A program made the translations under genes and the position numbers. From Bacillota bacterium (GTDB lineage: Bacteria; Bacillota; Sulfobacillia; JAJZYS01; JAJYTV01), in the NCBI GenBank assembly GCA_021792885.1, contig JAJYTV010000145.1, positions 1 through 5,619 of the forward strand: a DNA stretch of 5,619 nt, in the 5' to 3' direction. The stretch's first letter is position 1, and every line of letters begins with the position of its first letter. Below the pieces are notes generated by a model. The model was not told the origin of the DNA and ran no database searches. It was given only the letters and a program-made list of their open reading frames with translations. Positions 1 through 4,999 of the stretch are shown piece by piece.

Positions 1-208
1 GAGCAAGCGCGAGCACCCCCGCAAGGAGGCCGTAGAACGCGCCCCGCCGCAGCTTCTCCGCCCGCCGCGGCGCGAGCAGGAAGATCGCGGCGGCGCCGAG
101 CGCGCCGATCCAGATCGCCCACCGTGAGAGGGCCTGCACGAGGCCCCCGAGGCCAAGGACGAGGGTGCCGGACTGTAGCCAGTGCAAGAGGTACACTTCA
201 ACGCTCAA
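1..208 (-). CDS. Membrane protein N-terminus, partial (possible PAP2-type phosphatase)
   Basis: This is an open reading frame of 69 codons that continues past the left edge. It starts with TTG at 208-206; an in-frame TGA two codons upstream prevents a longer start, and an AGGTGAT ribosome-binding site lies 5 bases before the TTG. A GTG four codons in (residue 5) is an alternative start. The product begins MSVEVYLLHWLQSG, has a hydrophobic stretch at about residues 15-46, a basic loop (APRRAEKLRR, about 46-55) and a second hydrophobic stretch from about 57 to the edge. The short amphipathic N-terminus, long first membrane segment and basic loop resemble the start of PAP2/BcrC-like undecaprenyl-diphosphatases, but the catalytic motifs would lie outside the window, so this family call is a guess. 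It begins 34 bases after the ribokinase stop and is probably co-transcribed with it. Confidence 0.6.
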   Translation of the reverse strand, partial: MSVEVYLLHWLQSGTLVLGLGGLVQALSRWAIWIGALGAAAIFLLAPRRAEKLRRGAFYGLLAGVLALA

Positions 209-213
209 GTGAT

Positions 214-220
214 ATCACCT
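214..220 (-). promoter_or_regulatory. Ribosome-binding site for the left-edge membrane protein
   Basis: On the minus strand this reads AGGTGAT, matching part of the AGGAGGTGAT anti-16S complement, 5 bases before the TTG start. It supports the TTG rather than an ATG start. It partly overlaps the perfect 10-base palindrome GTGATATCAC (209-218) and sits just downstream of a small GCTCC-TTA-GGAGC hairpin (221-233 on the minus strand), so translation initiation may be structure-sensitive. Confidence 0.6.
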
Positions 221-242
221 GCTCCTAAGGAGCCATCTCCTG

Positions 243-1157
243 TCAGGTCTGCGCCCCCGCCGCCCGCAGCTCCTCCGCGGTCGGCATGCCGGCCTGCGCG
301 CCGCGCCGCAGCGTCGAGAGGGAACCTGCAACGACGCCGAGGGCCGCCGCCCCGAAGGGATCCTCCCCGTGCCGTACGACCCAGTAGGCGAGCGCTCCGA
401 GGAAGGTGTCGCCGGCGCCCGTCGTGTCGACCGCCTCCACCTTCGGCGCCGCGATGCGGCGCGTCTCCCTCTCTGTCGCGACGAGCGCTCCCCGCGCCCC
501 GAGCGTGACGATCACGGCGTGCGGCCCCATCTTGAGCAGTGCCCGCGCCGCGCTCTCCGGCTGCGCCTCCCCCGTGAGACCCGCCGCCTCGACCTCGTTC
601 GGCACGAGCCAGTCGGCGGCGCGCAGGAGTTCTGCCGGCAGGCCGCCCTTCGGCGCGGGAGCGGGGTTCAGGATCGTCGTCGCCCCGAGCTCTCGGCCGC
701 GGCGAAGCGCCGCCTCCACCGCGGCGAGGGGCACCTCGAGCTGCGCGAGCAGGACCCGGCTTGCAAAGCGCTCTGCGGGCAGATCCAGGACGTCCTGCGC
801 CGAGAGTTCCCGGTTCGCGCCCTGGGCGACGACGATCGCGTTCTCGCCGCCCGGCGTGAGGGAGACCGACGCCATGCCCGAGATGCCTGAGGAGCGCAGC
901 ACGGCGTCCGTCAGGACGCCCTCGCGCCCGAGCGCCGCGAGCAGCCCGTCGCCCAGGGCGTCGCTGCCGACCCGCCCGAGCATGCGCACGGAGATGCCGA
1001 GGCGCCGCGCGGCGACGGCCTGGTTGGCGCCCTTGCCGCCCGGCTGCAGCTCCGCCGCCTGCGCGAGCAGGGTCTCGCCCGGCGCGGGAGGACGCGCGAC
1101 GGAGAGCAGGAGATCCATGTTCAGGCTGCCGACGACGAGGGCGTGGAGCTCAGGCAT
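243..1157 (-). CDS. rbsK: Ribokinase (PfkB family carbohydrate kinase)
   Basis: A 304-aa cytoplasmic sugar kinase that should phosphorylate D-ribose with ATP to ribose 5-phosphate. Visible family features: the N-terminal substrate-binding stretch GSLNMD (residues 10-15), PfkB signature 1 PGGKGANQA (39-47), NPAPA (164-168), PNEVE (186-190), the ATP-site stretch VTLGARGAL (217-225), and PfkB signature 2 DTTGAGDTF (244-252), where D250 is the expected catalytic base and GAGD the anion hole. The C-terminal RRGAQAGMP resembles the ribokinase monovalent-cation loop. Length is normal for ribokinases (about 300-310 aa). The ATG at 1157 lies inside the end of the preceding gene (8-base overlap), pointing to translational coupling. 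No ribose transporter, RbsD or regulator is visible nearby, so another furanose or nucleoside substrate cannot be excluded. Confidence 0.93.
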   Translation of the reverse strand: MPELHALVVGSLNMDLLLSVARPPAPGETLLAQAAELQPGGKGANQAVAARRLGISVRMLGRVGSDALGDGLLAALGREGVLTDAVLRSSGISGMASVSLTPGGENAIVVAQGANRELSAQDVLDLPAERFASRVLLAQLEVPLAAVEAALRRGRELGATTILNPAPAPKGGLPAELLRAADWLVPNEVEAAGLTGEAQPESAARALLKMGPHAVIVTLGARGALVATERETRRIAAPKVEAVDTTGAGDTFLGALAYWVVRHGEDPFGAAALGVVAGSLSTLRRGAQAGMPTAEELRAAGAQT

Positions 1158-1545
1158 CCTCGAGCCCCTCGCCGCTGCGGCCTCTCGCCCGGGCGCGCTC
1201 CACCTCGGCGAAGTAGCGCTCGAGGCTGCGCCTCTTGCCCTGCGTGACGCGCAGGCGCGCGCGCGCGAGGGGGTCCAGAACGAGGCCGCCGAGGCGCAGG
1301 CGCGGGCCGGCCACCGTCTCCTCCCAGGTTGCGCCGAGCCGCCGGCAGAGCGTTTCTCCGAGGTAGGCGCCGATCACCTCCGAGAGCGCGTCGGGATCCA
1401 GCGGCCTCTGCGAGACGTCGCGGTCGATCAGGCGGTCGAGCGCACCCAGCGAGTCGCGGCTGAAGTCGAGAAGACCGCCGTCGGCCTCGCGCGCCGCCCT
1501 CACCTGGATGAAGGCGAGGCCCTTCATGCGGTCCGAGAGCTGCAT
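1150..1545 (-). CDS. Hypothetical 131-aa protein (weakly DUF3806-like)
   Basis: An ATG at 1545 preceded by AGAAGGA (1551-1557) at 5-base spacing gives 131 aa. The frame stays open upstream into rlmH, but that extension is basic, Ser/Arg-rich shadow sequence and the only upstream start nearby is the adjacent TTG at 1548. The protein begins MQLSDRMKGLAFIQ and is soluble, with no signal peptide or membrane segment. A central stretch, ALSEVIGAYLGETLCRRLG (residues 53-71) followed by ATW, then a basic, probably helical C-terminus (about 97-122). The GAYLGE-RRLGATW pattern resembles domains such as DUF3806 that I recall by pattern only. It ends by overlapping the ribokinase start and lies 100 bases after rlmH. 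Function is not inferable from what is visible. Confidence 0.72.
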   Translation of the reverse strand: MQLSDRMKGLAFIQVRAAREADGGLLDFSRDSLGALDRLIDRDVSQRPLDPDALSEVIGAYLGETLCRRLGATWEETVAGPRLRLGGLVLDPLARARLRVTQGKRRSLERYFAEVERARARGRSGEGLEDA

Positions 1546-1550
1546 CAAGA

Positions 1551-1557
1551 TCCTTCT
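1551..1557 (-). promoter_or_regulatory. Ribosome-binding site deciding the start of the 131-aa gene
   Basis: The minus strand reads AGAAGGA, then five bases, then ATG (1545-1543). This favours the 131-aa product over the longer open frame reaching 1761, which would overlap the end of rlmH in another frame. Confidence 0.6.
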
Positions 1558-1645
1558 CTCGAGGGACTCAGGGCTCTCCTCAGGAAGGATCGCCCGGGTA
1601 TCCCCATGGTATCCAGTTGAACGCGCGTCGCCAACCGCAGATGGC

Positions 1646-2119
1646 CTAGCGGTGGTAGGGTCCTCCATCGAGGATCGTCTGCGCGCGGTAGATCTGTTCG
1701 AAGAGGAGCGCGGGCACCATCTGGTGCGCAAACGTGAGGGGCGAGAGCGAGAGCAGCGCACTGCGCGCGCGCACAGACTGGTCCAGCCCGAGGTGCCCGC
1801 CGATCAGAAGGTAGGTCGGGCTCCCCGAAGAGCGCCAGCCCTGCAGGAGCTCCGCGAACCCCTCGGAGTCGAGGCTCCTCCCGAGCGGGTCGAGCGCGAC
1901 CGGCCGCAGGCCTGCGGGAAGGTCGCGCAAGAGGATCTGCGCCTCCTTCTCGCGCACGCGCGCCTCTTCCGCGGGGCCCGCCCTGGGCGGCGCGCGGACC
2001 TCCGCCTGCTCCTCCCAGGCGATCGGCAGGCGGCCGCGCACGCGCACGAGGTACTCCTCGGCCGCCTCCCGCCAGACGCCGCGCACCGGCCCGAGCGAAC
2101 GCACCACGATCTTCCCCAC
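1646..2119 (-). CDS. rlmH: 23S rRNA (pseudouridine-1915-N3)-methyltransferase RlmH
   Basis: RlmH is a small dimeric SPOUT methyltransferase that uses S-adenosylmethionine to methylate N3 of pseudouridine 1915 in helix 69 of 23S rRNA on assembled ribosomes. With the GTG start at 2119 the protein is 157 aa, close to the usual ~155-160; a TTG at 2134 would add five residues but that DNA contains the GGGAGG ribosome-binding site. Motifs of the knotted SAM site are present: LLIGGHLGL (104-112), LSLSPLTFAHQ (123-133), EQIYRA (141-146) and the C-terminal DGGPYHR (151-157). One oddity is HQMVP (132-136), where I expect Arg rather than Pro (residue 136) from E. coli and Firmicute homologues. It sits 48 bases after the HtrA-type protease gene, the order known next to WalRK in Bacillus. 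Confidence 0.95.
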   Translation of the reverse strand: MGKIVVRSLGPVRGVWREAAEEYLVRVRGRLPIAWEEQAEVRAPPRAGPAEEARVREKEAQILLRDLPAGLRPVALDPLGRSLDSEGFAELLQGWRSSGSPTYLLIGGHLGLDQSVRARSALLSLSPLTFAHQMVPALLFEQIYRAQTILDGGPYHR

Positions 2120-2126
2120 CTGCCCG

Positions 2127-2132
2127 CCTCCC
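2127..2132 (-). promoter_or_regulatory. Ribosome-binding site deciding the rlmH start
   Basis: The minus strand reads GGGAGG followed by seven bases and GTG at 2119. This is near-ideal spacing and supports the GTG start, which gives a protein beginning MGKIVVRSLG, the expected position of the first beta strand in RlmH. Confidence 0.7.
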
Positions 2133-2167
2133 AAAGGGCGCCTTCGCCGGGGCGGGCACCGCCACCT

Positions 2168-3166
2168 TCAGGATACCTGCGGGTGCTCCGGCATCGCTTC
2201 CAGCACGACGACCCGGCTCAGCAGCGTCCCGCCGCGGCTCAAGGTGACCTGTACCTTGTCGCCCGGGCTGAGGTCCGCGAGCAGCCGGTAGAGCGCGGAG
2301 AGGTTCGGCAGCGGGCGCCCGTTCAGCGTCAAGAGCACGTCGTGCGGCCGCAGGTCCGCGCGCGCGGCCGGTCCGTACGGGGCGACGGCGGTGAGGCCGA
2401 TGCCTGGCGTCACGTGCCCGTTCACCTTCTGCCCGGGGGCGTCCGTCGCCGAGATGCCCATCCAGGGCCGCGCCACCTTGCCGTCGCGGATCAGGGCCTG
2501 CGCCACCTTCTCCACGAGCGGCGCCGGGATGGCGAAGCCCATGCTCTCGAAGCCGAACGAGTTGATCTTCACCGAGTTCAGGCCGATCACGTCGCCCTGC
2601 GCATCGCAGAGCGGCCCGCCCGAGTTGCCCGGGTTGATCGCGGCGTCGGTCTGGATGAGGCCGTAGGCCCGCTGGGCATAGCCCTGGCCGAGCGAGCGGT
2701 CGATGCCCGAGACGACCCCGACCGTCACGCTGCGCGCAAAGCCGAGCCCCATCGGGTTGCCGATCGCGATCGCGAGCTCACCCACCGTCGGTATGTGCTT
2801 CGACGCGAGCCGCGAGGCGGGCAGCCCCTGCGCCGGGATCTTCACGACGGCAAGGTCGGTCAGGGGGTCCTCGCCGACGATGGCTGCGGGAAAGCTCTTG
2901 CCGTCCGGCAGCATCACGCGTAGCTTCGACGCGCCGGATACGACGTGGTCGTTCGTGACGATGTAGCCGTCTGGGCGGACGATCAGGCCGGAGCCGGAGC
3001 CGCGCGTCAGCATCGGGCCGTCCGGACTCCCCTGCAGGTTGAGGATGCCGACGACGCTTGGCGAGATCTCCTTGGCGACGGCGATCGGCGGCCAGGCGGG
3101 AGAGGCCACGTGGAGGGAGCCGGCCGCGAGCAGGCCGGTCAACATCAGTGCAGGCGCGAAACCCAT
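2168..3166 (-). CDS. HtrA-type serine protease (S1C, trypsin-like, one PDZ domain)
   Basis: A 332-aa exported or membrane-anchored protease of the HtrA/DegP family, which degrades misfolded proteins outside the membrane. The protease domain spans about residues 30-225, with catalytic His74 in TNDHVV, Asp104 in DPLTDLAVV and Ser182 in the GNSGGP motif; IGNPMGLG (135-142) is the usual preceding loop. A single PDZ domain follows (about 232-318), opening with RPWMGI (233-238) and including PHDVLLTLNG. The hydrophobic N-terminus (about 4-25) acts as signal or anchor, but carries no Lys/Arg before the hydrophobic core and lacks the long cytoplasmic tail of many Firmicute HtrA proteins. The ATG at 3166 follows GGGGGTGG at short spacing. 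Its stop is 48 bases before rlmH, matching the YyxA (HtrC)-RlmH arrangement of Bacillus. Whether it is the orthologue of htrC or another paralogue cannot be decided here. Confidence 0.93.
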   Translation of the reverse strand: MGFAPALMLTGLLAAGSLHVASPAWPPIAVAKEISPSVVGILNLQGSPDGPMLTRGSGSGLIVRPDGYIVTNDHVVSGASKLRVMLPDGKSFPAAIVGEDPLTDLAVVKIPAQGLPASRLASKHIPTVGELAIAIGNPMGLGFARSVTVGVVSGIDRSLGQGYAQRAYGLIQTDAAINPGNSGGPLCDAQGDVIGLNSVKINSFGFESMGFAIPAPLVEKVAQALIRDGKVARPWMGISATDAPGQKVNGHVTPGIGLTAVAPYGPAARADLRPHDVLLTLNGRPLPNLSALYRLLADLSPGDKVQVTLSRGGTLLSRVVVLEAMPEHPQVS

Positions 3167-3221
3167 GCGTCCACCCCCGGATGAATTTGCCTACCTAGGC
3201 TTCCCCAAGGGACGAGCAAAT

Positions 3222-3292
3222 GCGCGGCGGTGCGGGAGTGCCGGCCCGTGCGGCTTTGCCGCACAGAGTCCGCTACCTCCGCACCGCCGCGC
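3222..3292. repeat. Composite inverted repeat between the SLH and htrA genes
   Basis: Two perfect 14-base arms, GCGCGGCGGTGCGG at 3222-3235 and its reverse complement at 3279-3292, enclose 43 bases. Inside is a second perfect hairpin, GTGCGGC-TTT-GCCGCAC (3248-3264), whose stem shares the GTGCGG core with the outer arm, so alternative pairings are possible. It begins 14 bases downstream of the SLH stop codon, a natural place for a terminator, but neither side has a run of T residues; the minus-strand exit only shows a weak ATTTG. It may be a terminator, an mRNA-stabilising 3' structure or a dispersed palindromic element. Confidence 0.8.
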
Positions 3293-3306
3293 GGCTTGGC
3301 CGTCTG

Positions 3307-4833
3307 CTAGTAGCCCGTGCCCTGCGCCGCGACGTTGCCGGTCGCGGTGACCTGCGTCGCCGCGAGGCCGCCTTCTCCCATCATCCCGACCGCGCTGATC
3401 TGGTCCCCCGCCGCGATGTCGCGCAGGTTCGCAGGCTGGCCGTTCAAGGTGATGGTCGAGTGGCCGTCGACGAGCACGCGCATCGGGCCACTGCTGGTCT
3501 GCACGAGCAGCCAGTCCTCGCTTCCGAACATCAGCGTGCCGGTCACGGTCTGCTGCTGCGCCAGCACGATCACCGTGCTGACGTTGCCGCTCTGGTCGAC
3601 GACGAGGCGCACCACGTCGCCGGGCTGGACCTGCGAGAGGGTGCCGGCCGTCCCCGCGACCACGACGGTCGCCGAGGATTCGAGGGTGTAGGTGCCCGGC
3701 CCGAGGTTGCCGTAGCCGCCTCCGCCTTGGTCTCCTCCGTCACCGGGGTGGAGCCTTCCGGGCCCGCCGGGACCGAACGGTCCACCTGGGCCGCTTGGGC
3801 CGCCGATCGTGATCTGGTTGCCGGAGATCGCCGTGACGGTACCGGTCGCGAAGCCCGCGACACCGACGCCCTGCGGCTGCTGGCCCTGCGTGTCATCGAT
3901 CACGGCCGCGTCGCCGGCGCTGTCAAGCGTCAGCGTGACGGCGTCCCCGACGTTGAAGCTGCTGAGCGTGGAGGGCTGGTTGCCGAGGAAGATCTGCGCG
4001 GTCGGGGAGATCGCGAAGCTCTCCTGGCTTCCGTAGACGTTGCCGTAGACGCTGCCGTAGACGCTCCCGGTCACGCTGCCCGAGCTGCTGGAGGGCACGT
4101 CCAGGATGATGTTCTCGGTCGGCTGCGGCGTCGTCGAGCCCGTCGACGTGGTCGAGGTGATGGCGCTCGTGCCGACGTAGGTGCCCTGCACCGTCGTGCC
4201 CTGCACCGTGGGCGAGATGCCGAGCAGCGCCTCGATGCGCTGCAGGATCACGGCGAGCTCCGCGCGGGTGATGTCCCCTTCGGGCAGGAGGTCGCCGGCC
4301 GACCCCTGCAGCACGCCGAGCTGCACCGCGAGCGCGAGCGGCTTGCGTGCCCAGCCGGGCACCGCGTGACCGTCGTGGAAGTGGGCGAGGACGCTCATCT
4401 CCTGGCCGAGGTTGCCCCCCTGCTGGAGGTTGAGGGCCGCCGCGATCATCGCCATCGCCTGGGCGCGGGTCGCCGGGGCGCTGAGGTTCTGGGTGTTGCC
4501 GATGCCCTGCAGGATCCCTGCCTGCTGCGCCGTCTGCACCTGCTGCGAGAAGGGCTGGCTCGCCTGAACCTTGCCCTGGTAGCGCATCAGGATCGCCGCG
4601 AGCTGCGCGAGCGTGATCGATCCCTGCGGGTCGAACTGGGTCGGGGTCACGCCGTTGACGAGACCTTGCGAGGCGAGGAGCGTGATCGCGCCCTGCGCCC
4701 AGGCCGCGCCGCCGAGGTCCTCGAAGCCGCCGCCGCCGCCCGGGCCGTGGTGCCCATCTGCGAATGCCGTTCCGACGGTGCCCAGGACGAGTGCGCCGGC
4801 TAGGGCGATGGCTGCCAGAGGCCGAAAATGCAT
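3307..4833 (-). CDS. Secreted SLH-domain surface protein with beta-rich C-terminal modules
   Basis: A 508-aa exported protein probably anchored to secondary cell-wall polymer. A signal peptide (1-26, MHFRPLAAIA..., ending AFA-D) is followed by a His/Gly-rich stretch and three SLH repeats: about 37-88 (FEDL, then FDP-GSITLAQ), 93-136 (degenerate, lacks the Phe-Asp opening but keeps ATRAQAMAMI) and 152-205 (FHDG, then GDITRAELAVILQR). A Ser/Thr-rich linker (206-250) leads to four VTG/VYG tandem repeats (252-268). The C-terminal half has two or three small beta-rich modules with NVGDAV, QPGDVV and AAGDQI turns, resembling DUF5666-type domains, interrupted by a Gly/Pro loop (345-380). The start ATG at 4833 has GGGAGGG at 7-base spacing; an open frame reaching 5079 includes non-coding leader. 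The three-SLH plus variable C-terminus layout is that of S-layer or S-layer-associated proteins; the function of the C-terminal half is unknown. Confidence 0.88.
   Translation of the reverse strand: MHFRPLAAIALAGALVLGTVGTAFADGHHGPGGGGGFEDLGGAAWAQGAITLLASQGLVNGVTPTQFDPQGSITLAQLAAILMRYQGKVQASQPFSQQVQTAQQAGILQGIGNTQNLSAPATRAQAMAMIAAALNLQQGGNLGQEMSVLAHFHDGHAVPGWARKPLALAVQLGVLQGSAGDLLPEGDITRAELAVILQRIEALLGISPTVQGTTVQGTYVGTSAITSTTSTGSTTPQPTENIILDVPSSSSGSVTGSVYGSVYGNVYGSQESFAISPTAQIFLGNQPSTLSSFNVGDAVTLTLDSAGDAAVIDDTQGQQPQGVGVAGFATGTVTAISGNQITIGGPSGPGGPFGPGGPGRLHPGDGGDQGGGGYGNLGPGTYTLESSATVVVAGTAGTLSQVQPGDVVRLVVDQSGNVSTVIVLAQQQTVTGTLMFGSEDWLLVQTSSGPMRVLVDGHSTITLNGQPANLRDIAAGDQISAVGMMGEGGLAATQVTATGNVAAQGTGY
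4031..4078 (-). repeat. Four tandem 12-base repeats inside the SLH gene
   Basis: Four consecutive 12-base units on the plus strand: ccgtagacgttg, ccgtagacgctg, ccgtagacgctc and the diverged ccggtcacgctg. In the protein they encode the linker repeats VTG-S, VYG-S, VYG-N, VYG-S. The unit length is a multiple of three, so slippage would change linker length without breaking the frame. Confidence 0.85.
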
Positions 4834-4834
4834 C

Positions 4835-4899
4835 GTGCGATTCCCTCCCATGCCGGATTCCGGGCCCGGTACCGGCAGTTTCCTTTGCGCACTAGGAAA
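4835..4899 (-). promoter_or_regulatory. Structured 5' leader of the SLH gene
   Basis: Three overlapping inverted repeats sit just before the SLH start. TGCCGG (4851-4856) pairs with CCGGCA (4872-4877) and the inner CCGGGCCCGG (4860-4869) is itself a palindrome. TTTCCT (4879-4884) and AGGAAA (4894-4899) flank a TGCGCA-containing loop. GTGCG (4835-4839) can pair with CGCAC (4888-4892), enclosing the ribosome-binding site, but that competes with the TTTCCT/AGGAAA loop. The arrangement could be an attenuation-type leader, operators or a messenger-stabilising structure. I cannot match it to a riboswitch class, and I see no convincing sigma-A promoter boxes upstream of it. Confidence 0.45.
4843..4849 (-). 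promoter_or_regulatory. Ribosome-binding site of the SLH gene
   Basis: The minus strand reads GGGAGGG, then about nine bases (AATCGCACG) to the ATG at 4833. It excludes the in-frame ATG at 4851, which lies upstream of the site itself. The site directly abuts the TGCCGG...CCGGCA hairpin of the leader. Confidence 0.65.
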
Positions 4900-4936
4900 T
4901 TCGGCCTGGCGAAAGGCTTTCTGGGGGTGCGGGCGG

Positions 4937-4999
4937 GGTCTTGTCCAAAAATCCGACACGCGGCGCCAGGGATCGCGCGCTGCATGTCGGCACTTGGCG
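4937..4999. mobile_element. Possible left end of the IS1595-like remnant
   Basis: GGGTCTTGTCCAAAAATCC begins at about 4937, just left of the recognisable transposase sequence, and looks like an insertion-sequence terminal repeat (G-rich start followed by a TGTC and an A-run). The other terminal repeat is outside the window, so it cannot be paired and no target duplication can be checked. The intact SLH gene ends its leader within about 100 bases of it. The space between this point and residue-level homology at about 5000 is too short for the missing N-terminal domain, so the element has an internal deletion or a different end. Confidence 0.3.

Noticed and set aside
1602..1618. Repeated GGTATCC (two copies) between rlmH and the 131-aa gene
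   Set aside because: This is a short direct repeat of seven bases with no partner structure and no hairpin, too small to call.
406..1620. 404-aa open frame on the plus strand
   Set aside because: It lies opposite rbsK and the 131-aa gene, is Arg/Ser/Ala/Pro-rich with no recognisable motifs, and is a typical antisense shadow in GC-rich DNA.
1545..2165. 206-aa minus-strand open frame overlapping rlmH
   Set aside because: It is a shifted-frame shadow of rlmH with low-complexity Ala/Gly/Arg content, while the rlmH frame carries all family motifs.
1508..2923. 471-aa open frame on the plus strand
   Set aside because: It is antisense to rlmH and the HtrA gene, is rich in Arg, Ala, His and Asp, and spans two well-supported genes and their intergenic gap.
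3167..3221. Promoter for the HtrA gene (TTGCTC, 16 bases, TAGGTA)
   Set aside because: The boxes match the sigma-A consensus poorly and could be chance, so no promoter is annotated.
3220..4803. 527-aa open frame on the plus strand
   Set aside because: It is antisense to the SLH gene and crosses the composite hairpin. Its Arg/Ala/His-rich composition shows no domain.
4835..4925. Cyclic di-GMP-I or c-di-AMP riboswitch in the SLH leader
   Set aside because: A GCGCAAAGG stretch on the minus strand recalls part of the GEMM motif, but the paired GGCAAACC element and the other conserved blocks are absent.
4613..4999. Upstream part of the transposase frame back to 4613
   Set aside because: This portion is antisense to the SLH coding region and shows no zinc-ribbon cysteines expected of an IS1595 N-terminus.
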